Part shown: positions 8,369 to 17,936 of the stretch, in pieces
Layout: each line of letters begins with the position of its first letter
Numbering within the stretch: position 1 is the stretch's first letter
Assembly: GCA_964426945.1 (NCBI GenBank)
Contig: CAYRSS010000038.1
Coordinates: 1 to 40,272, forward strand
Reading direction: 5' to 3'
From: CAYRSS01 sp964426945
GTDB lineage: Bacteria > Planctomycetota > Phycisphaerae > UBA1845
Length of the DNA: 40,272 nucleotides
Program-made: the position numbers and the translations under genes
Notes under the pieces: model-generated
What the model was told of the DNA's origin: nothing
Database searches by the model: none
Seen by the model: only the letters and a program-made list of their open reading frames with translations

Positions 8369-9561
8369 GGTATCCGTCGCAGGATCGTTCCCGTCAAAAG
8401 CACTTCGCCCATCAGCAGGCCGGCGGCGACGATCATCGCCGTGCGGGCGGCGGCGGCGTTGTCGCGGTAGGTCCGCTCGCCCGTGCTCCGCCGCTCAAGC
8501 TGGTCGATGTCGGCGTAGACCGCGCGGAGTGACTCCGAATCGGTCGCGCGGAAGTACTTGCCACCTGTCGCATCCGCCACCGCGCGCAAGGTCGGTTCGT
8601 CCACGTCCGCGCGGGGTGCCGCGAAGAGTCCGCGCGACGTATCGCGCCCCGCCCCGCCCACCGCGCCGATCGTGTAAATGCGGATACCCAGCTTGGCGGC
8701 CAGCGCCGCCGCCTCGCGAGGAAGCGGCGCCCGACCGACGGCATCCGGCGGTGGATTGTTCGCACCGTCGGTCAGCAGGATCATCACGCGGCTGCGGGCG
8801 GCCTCGGCGCCGGGTACGCCCGCGACCGCCTGCTCGCCGGCCCGCCGCAGCTCATCCGTCGCCAGGGCGATTGCGTCGCCCAGCGATGTATAGTTCGCCT
8901 CGGCGTGGCGGAAGCGCTGCCGCCCTTCCACCCAGCCGGGGATCTCTGTCGTGTCCAGCAGGTTTACGAGGTTGGCGTGGTCGGTCGTCAGGGGGCAGCG
9001 CGTGTCGGGATACATCGCGAAAGTGGTCATCCCGATCAGGTCATTGGGCCGCCCGTGCAGACCGCCCGTGCCCAGCACGAAGTCGCGGAAGACCTCCTTG
9101 ACCGCATCGAGCCGCCGCACGCGCCGGCCGCCGAGCACGAAGTCGGTCTCCGACATCGAGCCGGAAACGTCCATCACCATCTGGATCGCAATACCCTCGC
9201 GCGAGTCGCGGACCTCGCCGCCGGACTGCGGCCGGGCGAGGGCGAAGACCAGCGCGATCACCGCGAGCGTGCGCAGGACGCGCGGCAGCCACGTGAAATG
9301 CGCGGCAAGGCCGGGGTTCAGGAGCCGCAACCCCTGCACCGACCCGAAGCGCACCGTCGGCCGCGCCGCCAGGCGCCGCGGATGCCACCAGATCAGCGCA
9401 GCGCCGAGCAGGAACACCACGCACAGCGCGGCGAACGGCGAGCCCGGTGCAAACCGCTCACCCAGCCATTCGATGATCGCGTCCATCGATCCCATCCACG
9501 ATTCCCGACCGCGGCCTCGCGGGCGCGGCGGCCGATCCCAGACGTCGCCTGCCGTCGCCAT
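8365..9561 (-). CDS. batA: BatA-like von Willebrand factor A membrane protein
   Basis: 398 residues. Two hydrophobic helices flank the N-terminal region (about 42-59 and 94-109), followed by a VWA domain with MIDAS DVSGS (Asp131/Ser133/Ser135) and LLTDGANN later. A final helix (TAMIVAAGLLMGEVLL) closes it. The ATG at 9561 shares its first base with the stop of the upstream lipoprotein gene (TGATG), which supports this start although Met23 or Met26 would remove an odd Arg/Pro-rich leader. Together with batB it forms the paired VWA proteins of the Bat complex at the inner membrane. Confidence 0.88.
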   Translation of the reverse strand: MATAGDVWDRPPRPRGRGRESWMGSMDAIIEWLGERFAPGSPFAALCVVFLLGAALIWWHPRRLAARPTVRFGSVQGLRLLNPGLAAHFTWLPRVLRTLAVIALVFALARPQSGGEVRDSREGIAIQMVMDVSGSMSETDFVLGGRRVRRLDAVKEVFRDFVLGTGGLHGRPNDLIGMTTFAMYPDTRCPLTTDHANLVNLLDTTEIPGWVEGRQRFRHAEANYTSLGDAIALATDELRRAGEQAVAGVPGAEAARSRVMILLTDGANNPPPDAVGRAPLPREAAALAAKLGIRIYTIGAVGGAGRDTSRGLFAAPRADVDEPTLRAVADATGGKYFRATDSESLRAVYADIDQLERRSTGERTYRDNAAAARTAMIVAAGLLMGEVLLTGTILRRIP

Positions 9562-10880
9562 CAGGCGGCGGCAGGCTCCGTCACACGCGCCTCCGCCGGC
9601 GCATCCGGCACCGGCCGGGTCTGCTCGATGTACTCGCGCGCCGCCGCCAGGGCCTCGTCCGACTCCGCGGACGACGGGCGATACAGCGCGTACTTCACCA
9701 TGTCACACGACAGCAGGAAGACCTCGAGCCGGTTGCGGTGGTGCTCGCCGAAGCGGCGGTCCCGGCTCATGGCCACGAGGAACTCCTGCGTGGTCATTTC
9801 GCCCGCGGCCACGTCGAAGCGACGCTCGATGTAGCCGCGCACGATCGCGCTGAGTCGGTAATAAAACTCCTGCGCCCGGCCGCGACCCAGCGGATCATCG
9901 GCGAGCAGTTCCGCCAGCCGAGCCATCGCCCACTCGTAGGGCGGCACGACGACCTCGACCGCCTCCACCGGCCGACGTCGCCACCACCGCCACGCCGCCG
10001 CCAGCGCGACGACAGCCGCCGCTACCGCCCCGGCGAGCAGCCAGTTGCGTCGACGGACCGCGGCTGGCTCCTCGGCCAGTTCCATCGGCGCGGGCATCGG
10101 CAGCGTCGCCAGCTCTTCGGGCGTCGGCTGCGCGTCGCCGATCGCCGAGACGATCAGCTTGATCGGTTCGGTCTTGAGCTCCCGCTCGGCCTTAACCGCC
10201 ACGTCCGGCTCGACGGCTGTCGCGGGCGGCTGACCCGGCCCCCCGGTGGCGTCGTTTGCGGGGGCATCCGGCGTCGCCGCGGAATCCTGCCGCTCCGCCC
10301 GGCGGTCACGTTCATCGAGCACGGTGGCCGTCGCCCCGGGCAGTTCGTACTCGCCGGGCAGGAAAAACTCGAGCTCGAACTGCCGCCGGCGAACCACCTT
10401 GCCGTCGGCGGCGATCGTCGGCGGCACCTCGGGCAGCGGCCGCGCGGCGAACTCGAACGGGTTGGCACGCAACCCGGGCCCGTAGTCGCCGAGCGTGAGC
10501 GTCACCCCCGGCTCGGCCTCGCCCTCGACGGTCACGACGACGCGGTCATCCTCCCGCGGCCGCTCGTGATCGACCGAGAGCGACAACTTCACACCGGCGT
10601 CCCGCGCGACCTTGGTAACCCCAGCCGACCGGCCATTCTCGTTCCCACCATCCGGCTCGCGCCCACCACACCCGCCCGCTGTCGCGACGAGGAGCAACGC
10701 CCCCACCGCCAGCCATCGCCCCGCGCCCGGCAGCAGTCCCGCGTTTCCACGTTCCCGATTCTGCGCGCCTCGTGTTGGCGCTTTGACGTGTAGACGTCTT
10801 GGCGTTTCCACGTTTCCGCGTTTCCACGTTTCCGCGTTTCGTGTTGGCGTGTTGACGTTTCGACGTTTCGTCGTTTTCAC
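9561..10880 (-). CDS. Membrane lipoprotein of the Bat operon with BatD-like cytosolic tail
   Basis: 439 residues if translated from the GTG at 10880, which overlaps the DUF58 stop (GTGA). Residues 1-46 are encoded by a degenerate 8-nt repeat tract and are very basic; a hydrophobic stretch and a lipobox-like VATAGGC with Cys71 follow. A periplasmic region (about 95-265) and a second helix (about 280-297) lead to a cytosolic helical domain (about 315-425) containing FLLSCDMVKYALYRP, similar to the end of BatD (LLESCEMVRFA). The gene sits where a DUF4381-like protein is often found between DUF58 and VWA genes; that family name is inferred. The ancestral start may lie near residue 49, after the tract, where CTG codons would give a normal 22-residue signal peptide. 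Confidence 0.75.
   Translation of the reverse strand: MKTTKRRNVNTPTRNAETWKRGNVETPRRLHVKAPTRGAQNRERGNAGLLPGAGRWLAVGALLLVATAGGCGGREPDGGNENGRSAGVTKVARDAGVKLSLSVDHERPREDDRVVVTVEGEAEPGVTLTLGDYGPGLRANPFEFAARPLPEVPPTIAADGKVVRRRQFELEFFLPGEYELPGATATVLDERDRRAERQDSAATPDAPANDATGGPGQPPATAVEPDVAVKAERELKTEPIKLIVSAIGDAQPTPEELATLPMPAPMELAEEPAAVRRRNWLLAGAVAAAVVALAAAWRWWRRRPVEAVEVVVPPYEWAMARLAELLADDPLGRGRAQEFYYRLSAIVRGYIERRFDVAAGEMTTQEFLVAMSRDRRFGEHHRNRLEVFLLSCDMVKYALYRPSSAESDEALAAAREYIEQTRPVPDAPAEARVTEPAAA
10742..10876. repeat. Degenerate 8-nt tandem repeat tract, unit CGTTTNNN
   Basis: About 135 bp in which CG recurs every 8 nt on the plus strand. The most regular part lies at 10803-10860 (CGTTTCCA, CGTTTCCG alternating). 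It begins directly after the DUF58 stop codon (10877-10879) and runs into the N-terminus of the lipoprotein gene. Similar tracts are at 35600-35673 and in the arm at 12249-12282. No unique spacers are present, so this is not a CRISPR array. Confidence 0.8.
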
Positions 10881-11752
10881 CGCCTCGCCTCCCGCCGCCG
10901 GAAGAAGCGCACGAGCGGCTCCACGTAGGATTGGTCGGTGCGGACCTCGATCAGCTCGGCGTCCATGCGTCGGAACATCGAGCGGCGCTGCACGTCGAGC
11001 GCCTCCATGCGGGCGGCGTAGCTCTGCCGGACGGTGCGGCTGGAGGTGTCGACGAGCATCACCTCGCCGGTCTCGGCGTCGGCGAGTTCGACAAGGCCGA
11101 CGTTCGGCAGCTCGCGCTCACGCGGGTCGCCAATGAGCACGGGGATCAGGTCGTGGCGTCGCCTGGCGATGCGCAGGGCCATTTCATAGCCCGCCGCGAA
11201 GAAGTCGCTGACGAGGAAGCACACGCTCTTGCGCACCGTGACGCGATTGAGGAATCCGAGCGCCTCGCCGATGTCGGTGCCGTGGCCCTTCGGCTCGTGG
11301 TAGAGCAACTCACGGATGATCCGCAGCACGTGGCGCGGGCCTTTCTTGGCGGGGACGTACTTCTCGACCGTATCGGTGAACAGAATCAGCCCGACCTTGT
11401 CGTTGCTGCGAATGGCCGAGAACGCCAGCACGGCGGCCAGTTCGGCCGCGACGTCGAGCTTGAACTGTGCCCCGCTGCCGAAGAGCCCGGATCGCGACGC
11501 GTCGACGACCAGCATGACCGTCAGCTCGCGCTCTTCGCGGAACTTCTTGATGAACGGCTCGCCCATGCGCGCGGAGACGTTCCAGTCGATGAGGCGCACG
11601 TCGTCGCCGACCTGGTACGGCGACACCTCCTCGAACTCCATCCCCCGCCCGCGAAAGGCCGAATGATACTGCCCGGCCAGCAGATCATTCACCGTCCGCG
11701 ACGTGCGGATCTGTATCTGGCGTACCTTCTTCAGCAACTCCGTGGATATCAT
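10877..11752 (-). CDS. DUF58-domain protein
   Basis: 291 residues with the DUF58 signatures RGRGMEF (35-41), DDVRLIDWNVSAR (50-62) and FREERE, then a VWA-like core with DASRS at 84-88. DUF58 proteins are nearly always encoded beside MoxR ATPases and are thought to be their partner or client. It has no clear signal peptide and is probably cytoplasmic. The ATG at 11752 has only a weak ribosome site, and the inserted four-helix cassette ends about 11 nt upstream of it. In most such operons this gene directly follows moxR; here 528 nt separate them. Its stop abuts the 8-nt repeat tract. Confidence 0.92.
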   Translation of the reverse strand: MISTELLKKVRQIQIRTSRTVNDLLAGQYHSAFRGRGMEFEEVSPYQVGDDVRLIDWNVSARMGEPFIKKFREERELTVMLVVDASRSGLFGSGAQFKLDVAAELAAVLAFSAIRSNDKVGLILFTDTVEKYVPAKKGPRHVLRIIRELLYHEPKGHGTDIGEALGFLNRVTVRKSVCFLVSDFFAAGYEMALRIARRRHDLIPVLIGDPRERELPNVGLVELADAETGEVMLVDTSSRTVRQSYAARMEALDVQRRSMFRRMDAELIEVRTDQSYVEPLVRFFRRREARR

Positions 11753-11763
11753 CGAACGCTCGC

Positions 11764-11797
11764 AAAGCCGAAATATCGAAAGCCCAAAGTCCAGATC
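11764..11797 (+). repeat. Left inverted-repeat arm of the four-helix cassette
   Basis: 34 nt containing GCCGAAATATCGAAAGCC. It matches the reverse complement of 12249-12282 at 27 of 34 positions; the seven differences are single-base. It lies between the start of the four-helix gene's downstream flank and the DUF58 start codon. Confidence 0.7.
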
Positions 11798-11831
11798 AGG
11801 TCATCAGCCGAATCGCCAGGAAAGCATGAAA

Positions 11832-12203
11832 CTATGTGTCGCCACGAAGACGCTGCTGTGTCCGAAGCACGATCGTGCCCAGTATCCGCATCAGCTCCTC
11901 CGCCTCACGGCGGTGAGGCATCGCCTGCGAGCAATCAAGTAGTCCGGCTCTGATCGATAGTTCAAGCCAGTAGATCGTCTCGCTCGCTTCCCTTCGTGCG
12001 ATGCTGATCTTGCTGGCAAACTCTGCATCCGTAAGGGCGGCGTCGGCTTCCCACACGTTCGCGCCCACTGAGGTGGCCGACCGTCCCAGCTGCTTGGAAA
12101 CGATCCACCCACGATTCTCGTGCGGCAGCAGACTGAGCAGGCGCATGATCGCCACGCCAAACGCGAGCGTTCGCTCTTTCAAGTCACCGACGATACGCGA
12201 CAT
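11832..12203 (-). CDS. Four-helix-bundle protein (23S rRNA intervening-sequence / S23 family)
   Basis: 123 residues. The sequence opens with a GDLKERTLAFGVAIMRLL helix, then RQ-type helix SKQLGRSATSVGANVWEAD, then EFASKISIARREASETIYWL, then a C-terminal helix with EAEELMRILG. This is the four-helix-bundle family first seen inside intervening sequences of 23S rRNA genes and related to Avd of diversity-generating retroelements; those relatives bind nucleic acid. No molecular function is proven for free-standing members. An AGGAGG lies about 20 nt upstream of the ATG at 12203, with GGGAG nearer. The gene is in the operon direction but its flanking inverted repeats suggest it arrived as a separate unit. 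Confidence 0.9.
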   Translation of the reverse strand: MSRIVGDLKERTLAFGVAIMRLLSLLPHENRGWIVSKQLGRSATSVGANVWEADAALTDAEFASKISIARREASETIYWLELSIRAGLLDCSQAMPHRREAEELMRILGTIVLRTQQRLRGDT

Positions 12204-12248
12204 CGACCGGCTCCCATCGTTCTGCCTCCTGCGCTTTGGGACGCGTCC

Positions 12249-12280
12249 GATTTCGACTTTCGACTTTCGACGTTTCGGAT

Positions 12281-12282
<2 letters not shown>
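12249..12282 (-). repeat. Right inverted-repeat arm of the four-helix cassette
   Basis: 34 nt with three CGACTTT-type units on the plus strand, ending CGTTTCGGATTT. It overlaps the first two bases (plus-strand order) of the moxR stop codon at 12281-12283. Its reverse complement pairs with the left arm at 11764-11797. Confidence 0.7.
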
Positions 12283-13279
<997 letters not shown>

Positions 13280-13320
13280 GGTTTACAACTCCGATTGCCG
13301 CCGCCCGACCCGAAAGCGCG

Positions 13321-13349
13321 ACTGTAGCAGGGCTCGGAAGCAGACGCAA
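13321..13349 (-). promoter_or_regulatory. Candidate sigma70-type promoter of the moxR-bat operon
   Basis: On the minus strand TTGCGT (13344-13349) is 17 nt from TACAGT (13321-13326), placing transcription start roughly 35 nt before the moxR ATG at 13279. It is the best match in the 281-nt divergent gap 13280-13560. Sequence-based prediction only. Confidence 0.45.
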
Positions 13350-13469
13350 CGAAACCGAGCCTCCGCTCGCCCGTCGGTGGTGTTACCCGCGAGTGACAAC
13401 TCCGGCGCACGGTGACGCGGGATCGAGGAGCGGTTGTAATTCACGCTGGAAGCTTCGCGGTACCGTTGA

Positions 13470-13475
13470 TACAAT
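13470..13475 (+). promoter_or_regulatory. Possible -10 box for the FG-GAP gene
   Basis: TACAAT on the plus strand about 85 nt before the ATG at 13561. The -35 position at 17 nt spacing (TGGAAG) is poor, so the call is weak. Confidence 0.25.
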
Positions 13476-13560
13476 TGATCAGCCGACTGATGGGATCATC
13501 GGATTGCTATCCGGCGCGAGTGATCCCGCACCGTTCAGCGGCGCGCTGGGGAGCTCCGCC

Positions 13561-15243
13561 ATGTCACCAACCGCATCTGCTTTCGCGCGACGTGCATTTC
13601 ATTCTGCCATTGCGGCTCTGCTGTTGCTGTCGGGGCTGGCGCTCGCCGGCGAGCCTGCGTCATGCCTGCTGCGCGACGCGGAACTGATTGCCTCCGGCCC
13701 TGCGACTCACACGAGCTCGCTGGCTATCAGCGGGGATACCGTCGTCGCCGGCGTGGCTTCACAGCGTGCGGTCTTCGTCTTCGTGCGCACCGCGCCCGGC
13801 GTCTGGGTTCAGGAGGCCCGGCTCGAGTCGCCGGATGGTGCGGTCGGTGACAGTTTTGGGTGCGCTGTCGATGTCGATGGTGATTACCTCATCGTCGGGG
13901 CTCGATCGGCGCAGAGCACTGAGAGCTGGTGCCGCGGTGCAGCCCATGTCTTTCGGCGAACCGGCACTCCCGGCGGCGGCGTGTGGACCCCCGAGGCCCG
14001 GTTGCGCGAGGGCGATAGCATGCTATGCTATTTGGAGTTCTTCGGCTCTTCCGTGGCGATCAGCGGCGACCGCGTCGTGGTCGGGGGGCCGTTGGACGTG
14101 GCCGCCGAGTTTGCAGGCGGATACGTGATCTTCGAACGTTCGGGCGCGGGTGCGAATCCGACCTGGACGGCCGTCGCAACCCGCGGCGGTGCGATGGACA
14201 CGGAGCTAGGAACTTCCGTGGCGATCGACGGCACGTACGTCGCCGGCGGCGCCCCGGGCGAGGGGCACGACGTCGCCGACGACGATCCCTTCTCCGACTC
14301 CTACGCCGAAGTCCTGGAGCGCACGACCCCCAGCGGCGCCGGCACCTGGCCACGCCGGGCGACGATGGCCGACGGCGTGGCGTATGAGCGCTTTGGCGGT
14401 GCGGTTGCCCTCAGCGGCAGTACGCTGCTCGTCAGCCGCAGCGCGGCCCCCGACGCCCTGGGGTATCGGGTCGGCGCGGTGAATATCTACTCCCGGAACA
14501 CTGCGGGGACGTGGGGGCTGCGCCAGCGAATCACCAATCCCGGCGGCTGCACCGGAAGCCTTTTAGACATCAGCGGCGATGTCGCCGCGTTCCGTGCCTG
14601 GCGCACGGATACGACGGGTGGCGCGCAGGGCGCCATCCTCATCTACCGCCTGAGCGGAACGCCGGGTAGCGGAACATGGGAGCACCGCGCGACGGTAGTC
14701 CACCCGCTGAGTCCCTGGGGCGGAGCGTTGTACCAGCTCGCCCTATCCGGCACGGCGATGGTGACGCGGGCCGCAGGCGGCACGGGCGGACCGGCGTCGG
14801 CGCTCTACTACTTCCCGGATGTGACCGCCGTACCTGACACCTGTGAGCCCGGAGCCTGCTGCGTAGCGGGAACTTGCACGAGCGGGTTCGCCGAGCAGTG
14901 TGCGAGCTTCGTCTGCAGCGTGGCGGATCACCTCCCCGCCACCTTCACCGGCTGTCGGGGCGACGCGGACGGCAACGGCGCGGTCAACGCCGGCGACCGG
15001 GGCTTCGTGGCGGCGGCGATCGGCTCGACCGACGAGGTGTCCCTCTGCCGCTTCGACATGGACGGCAACGGCGTCATCAACGCCGCAGATCGCGGATTCG
15101 TATCGAGCCTCATCGGCCTCTGCGAGCCCCTGCCCGACTATCAGGACGGCAGCGGCACGAACGGCGGCGCGCCGGATCCGCGGTATCCCGTAAAGAACTT
15201 CCTGGGTGCAGGGACGACCTGCGGCGAGGTGAGCTGCCAGTAA
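13561..15243 (+). CDS. Secreted FG-GAP repeat protein with dockerin-like C-terminus
   Basis: 560 residues from the ATG at 13561, which begins a clear signal peptide (AFHSAIAALLLLSGLALA, cut before GEPAS). The open frame upstream to 13270 is not credible. The body carries repeated FG-GAP-type blades: LAISGDTVVAGV, VDGDYLIVGARS, ISGDRVVVGGP, IDGTYVAGGAPGE, LSGSTLLVSRS. Near the C-terminus a Cys-rich stretch (GACCVAGTCTSG) precedes two EF-hand-like calcium loops, DADGNGAVNAGD and DMDGNGVINAAD, in a dockerin-like pair. This combination is common in planctomycete exported proteins of unknown role. It is expected to fold as a beta propeller outside the cytoplasm. No function can be assigned. Confidence 0.88.
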   Translation: MSPTASAFARRAFHSAIAALLLLSGLALAGEPASCLLRDAELIASGPATHTSSLAISGDTVVAGVASQRAVFVFVRTAPGVWVQEARLESPDGAVGDSFGCAVDVDGDYLIVGARSAQSTESWCRGAAHVFRRTGTPGGGVWTPEARLREGDSMLCYLEFFGSSVAISGDRVVVGGPLDVAAEFAGGYVIFERSGAGANPTWTAVATRGGAMDTELGTSVAIDGTYVAGGAPGEGHDVADDDPFSDSYAEVLERTTPSGAGTWPRRATMADGVAYERFGGAVALSGSTLLVSRSAAPDALGYRVGAVNIYSRNTAGTWGLRQRITNPGGCTGSLLDISGDVAAFRAWRTDTTGGAQGAILIYRLSGTPGSGTWEHRATVVHPLSPWGGALYQLALSGTAMVTRAAGGTGGPASALYYFPDVTAVPDTCEPGACCVAGTCTSGFAEQCASFVCSVADHLPATFTGCRGDADGNGAVNAGDRGFVAAAIGSTDEVSLCRFDMDGNGVINAADRGFVSSLIGLCEPLPDYQDGSGTNGGAPDPRYPVKNFLGAGTTCGEVSCQ

Positions 15244-15292
15244 GCAGGAAACACAGCCGGTTCAAGCGCGGTGGTGATGAGCGGGCAGCGTC

Positions 15293-16993
15293 TTAGGCCG
15301 TCGCCGAGGCCGTCTTGAGCGCCATGCGGATCTCGCCCAGCAGCTGGTCCACCTTGAAAGGCTTGAACAGCACGGCGGCCAACCCTTCGCGTCGGGCGCG
15401 GACGATCGAGTGGTTCGGGTCGTAACCGAAGCCGGTCATCAGGATGACCGGCGTCGCGCCGGACTTCTCCTTGGCGGCGGCGAACAGCTCGTAGCCGCTC
15501 TTGATCGGCATCTTGATGTCGCTGATGACGAGGTCGAAGGGCTCCTCCGCCGCGACCGCTGCGATCGCCTCGCCGCCGTCGCCCACCGCCGTTACCCGAC
15601 AGCCGTAGCCCGTCAGCACATCGCGAACGGTCTCGCGGATGGTGTCTTCGTCGTCGGCGATAAGCACGCGCTTGCCGGCCAGCAGCGGATCCTTGTGAAT
15701 CGTGCTGCGCGAGCGGGCGCCGATGAGCCCCGGCTTGGCGCTGGTCAGTTCCTTGATCGATTCGCGAATCTTCACCGCGTTTTCCGAGAGCGAGCGCAGG
15801 CGGTGGCGCAGATCGTCGTGGCCGATGTAGTCTTCGATGAGGCTCTCGACATCGGTGAGAATGTCGTTGACCGGGCCGGTAATCTCGGCCATGACATCCT
15901 TGCCGAGGCGGCCGGTCGTGGTCGAGCGCTCGATGACCAGCAGCTCGAGAATGTTGAGCGACACGGCGATGTAGCGGCCGAAGATCTCCGCGAACTGGCG
16001 GTCATCCTCGGTGAAGGCGCCCTTGCGCGTGCTCTCGAAGTTGGCCACGCCGACGATGCGGTCGTGCAGCATCAGCGGCACGGTCAGCGACGACTTTGCC
16101 CCTTCGATGCCCGAGATATACCGCGGATCGCGGCCGACGTCGGGACAGATGTAGCTCCGCCCCCGCGCGGCGACGTGGCCGCAGATGCCGTGCCCCTCGG
16201 GCGAAACGAGCAGCTCGATATCACGGATGCGGCTGGGCATGCCCGAGCACAGCACCACGTCGAGCTTGTTGGTTCGCTTGTCGATCACAAAGACCACGAA
16301 GTTGTCGAAGTGCAGCACTTCCTTGGTGCAGCGGAGGATTTTCTGTTCGAGCAGCGCGAGGCGTTCCTGCGTGTCGAGGCGGGAGAACTGTTCCGCGTCG
16401 AGGCGGACGAGTTCGCGCCCGGCCATGTCGATCGCGTCGATCTTCTCCTGCGTGCGCAGCGAACTGGTCGCATCCCACACAACCGCGGCGACCTGCGTCA
16501 CGCGGTGATGCAGATCGATCACCGGGGTGGCCGTCACCTCGAAATGCTTGTTATCGGTGGTGGCCAAAGAGAAGCGGCGGCCTCGAACTGTCGAGCCGCC
16601 GCTGCCTGCCTCCGCCTTTGCCCAGGCGAACGTTTCGATACAGAAATACGCCACGCGCTGGCGTACCTCGTCAGGGAACGAGAGCAGTTTCGGATTGGCC
16701 CAGACGAACTCGCCGTCTTCGCCGACGATGCCCACCCCCTGGTTCACCCCGTCCAGGATGGCGGCGGCCTGCTGCGATACGTGGAAATCCTTGAACGGCA
16801 GGAAGTCTGCCGCGCTGCTGATGACGATGTCGTAAGGTTCCTGCTTGAGGGCCGCGATGGCGGCCTCGAAGCTCTCGACGCGCTGGACGCGGGCGTGGGA
16901 GTCGATCCAGGCCTCCAGGCCGTCGGAGCTTTCCATGCCCCCCAACACGAGTACGTGGAGGGGCTTAAGACTGGCGTCGTCGGTCATGGACAT
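15293..16993 (-). CDS. PAS-GAF-receiver signalling protein without a histidine-kinase ATPase domain
   Basis: 566 residues. Residues 1-65 look like a degenerate receiver fold (HVLVLGG start). A PAS-like region (about 75-190, ILDGVNQGVGIVGEDGEFVWAN) is followed by a GAF domain (about 205-365, with GICGHVAARG and SSLTVPLM). Then comes a helical segment (about 370-425) like a dimerisation domain but with no conserved phospho-His motif and no HATPase after it. The C-terminal receiver (440-566) is intact: Asp447/Asp448, phospho-acceptor Asp492 in ISDIKMP, Thr520, Lys544. It probably receives phosphate from a kinase encoded elsewhere. The output is unknown. The start ATG is at 16993, with a second in-frame ATG at 16987. 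Confidence 0.82.
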   Translation of the reverse strand: MSMTDDASLKPLHVLVLGGMESSDGLEAWIDSHARVQRVESFEAAIAALKQEPYDIVISSAADFLPFKDFHVSQQAAAILDGVNQGVGIVGEDGEFVWANPKLLSFPDEVRQRVAYFCIETFAWAKAEAGSGGSTVRGRRFSLATTDNKHFEVTATPVIDLHHRVTQVAAVVWDATSSLRTQEKIDAIDMAGRELVRLDAEQFSRLDTQERLALLEQKILRCTKEVLHFDNFVVFVIDKRTNKLDVVLCSGMPSRIRDIELLVSPEGHGICGHVAARGRSYICPDVGRDPRYISGIEGAKSSLTVPLMLHDRIVGVANFESTRKGAFTEDDRQFAEIFGRYIAVSLNILELLVIERSTTTGRLGKDVMAEITGPVNDILTDVESLIEDYIGHDDLRHRLRSLSENAVKIRESIKELTSAKPGLIGARSRSTIHKDPLLAGKRVLIADDEDTIRETVRDVLTGYGCRVTAVGDGGEAIAAVAAEEPFDLVISDIKMPIKSGYELFAAAKEKSGATPVILMTGFGYDPNHSIVRARREGLAAVLFKPFKVDQLLGEIRMALKTASATA

Positions 16994-17249
16994 TGTTCCT
17001 GTCGCTCGGAAGGCTCCGCGGCCTGCCAGCTCATCCTAGGCGCGGCGGCCGGGCGATTTCCCCCCGCGACGCGATCGGTACGAACAACAACCCAGCCTAG
17101 AGCATAGACCAAGCCCACCCCGCAAAACAAGGCCCCGTCCGCGCGAACACACTCGGTCGCCGATAAGCCGGACCGCGTGTTGCGTGCCGCGCGCCAGCCG
17201 GCCTGTCGCACCGGCGGTTGTTGCGTGCGTTGTTGCGCAGTCACGCGGC

Positions 17250-17936
17250 CTAGCTGGCGGCCGGGTTCTTCTTCGGCTCGCCAAGCCTCGGCTCTGTGCC
17301 TTTTATGAGCCGTCCGATGTTGGCTCTGTGACGGAGCAGGATGAACCCCGCAAGCAGCAGGGAAAATGCGACAAACGGCCATCGCTCTACCACATCGCCG
17401 CGCATGGCTAACGCAAAAACAACGACCGCTATCGGAAAAACGCATCCGGCTACGATCGATGCCAGTGAGCTGATCCGCCACCGCGCGACGCAGAGCCCCC
17501 AGCAGGCCAGCGCCGCGAGCGCGGGAATCGTCAAATCGGGGAAAAACCCCAGCGTCACCCCGAGGGATGTGGCGACTCCCTTCCCGCCGCGAAATCGGAG
17601 GTAGACGCAGTAGTTATGGCCCATGACCGCGGCAAGCCCCACGGCCAGCCAGACGAGCAGCCGCGTGCTCTCCGGCCACGCGGCGATCACCGCATCGCCG
17701 GACAGCAACGCGCCCGCGGCCAGCACCGCGGCGAGGCCTTTGGCCATGTCCAGCACGAACACGGCGACACCGTAGCGCAGCCCGAGCGCCCGGCCGACGT
17801 TCGCCGCCCCGATGTTGCCGCTGCCCACCTGGCGAATGTCGACTCCCTTGGCTCGGGCGAGAATCAGGCCGAAGGGAATCCCGCCGACGAGGTAGGCCAT
17901 CACGACGCAACCGACCACGAGCAGCCACGGGTTCAT
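17250..17936 (-). CDS. plsY: Glycerol-3-phosphate acyltransferase PlsY
   Basis: 228 residues, slightly longer than usual at the C-terminus. PlsY transfers the acyl group from acyl phosphate to glycerol 3-phosphate, the first step of phospholipid synthesis, in the inner membrane. Conserved motifs are GGIPFGLILARAKGVDIRQ, GSGNIGAANVGRALG, GHNYCVYLRFRGGKGVATS and the helical segments between them; motif 3 (near HRANIGRL) closes the family pattern. The ATG at 17936 overlaps the glycosyltransferase stop (17933-17936), so it is the last gene of the LPS operon. The 256 nt between 16994 and 17249 show no feature. Confidence 0.96.
   Translation of the reverse strand: MNPWLLVVGCVVMAYLVGGIPFGLILARAKGVDIRQVGSGNIGAANVGRALGLRYGVAVFVLDMAKGLAAVLAAGALLSGDAVIAAWPESTRLLVWLAVGLAAVMGHNYCVYLRFRGGKGVATSLGVTLGFFPDLTIPALAALACWGLCVARWRISSLASIVAGCVFPIAVVVFALAMRGDVVERWPFVAFSLLLAGFILLRHRANIGRLIKGTEPRLGEPKKNPAAS

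Noticed and set aside
10742..10876. Possible CRISPR array in the CGTTT repeats
   Set aside because: Units are 8 nt and contiguous with no unique spacers, and no cas gene is present.
11832..12203. Four-helix gene considered as ribosomal protein S23
   Set aside because: The S23 name is historical; these proteins are not known parts of the ribosome, and there is no rRNA here.
15410..17107. Plus-strand 565-residue open frame opposite the PAS-GAF-receiver gene
   Set aside because: Shadow; no motif, and the opposite strand is clearly coding.
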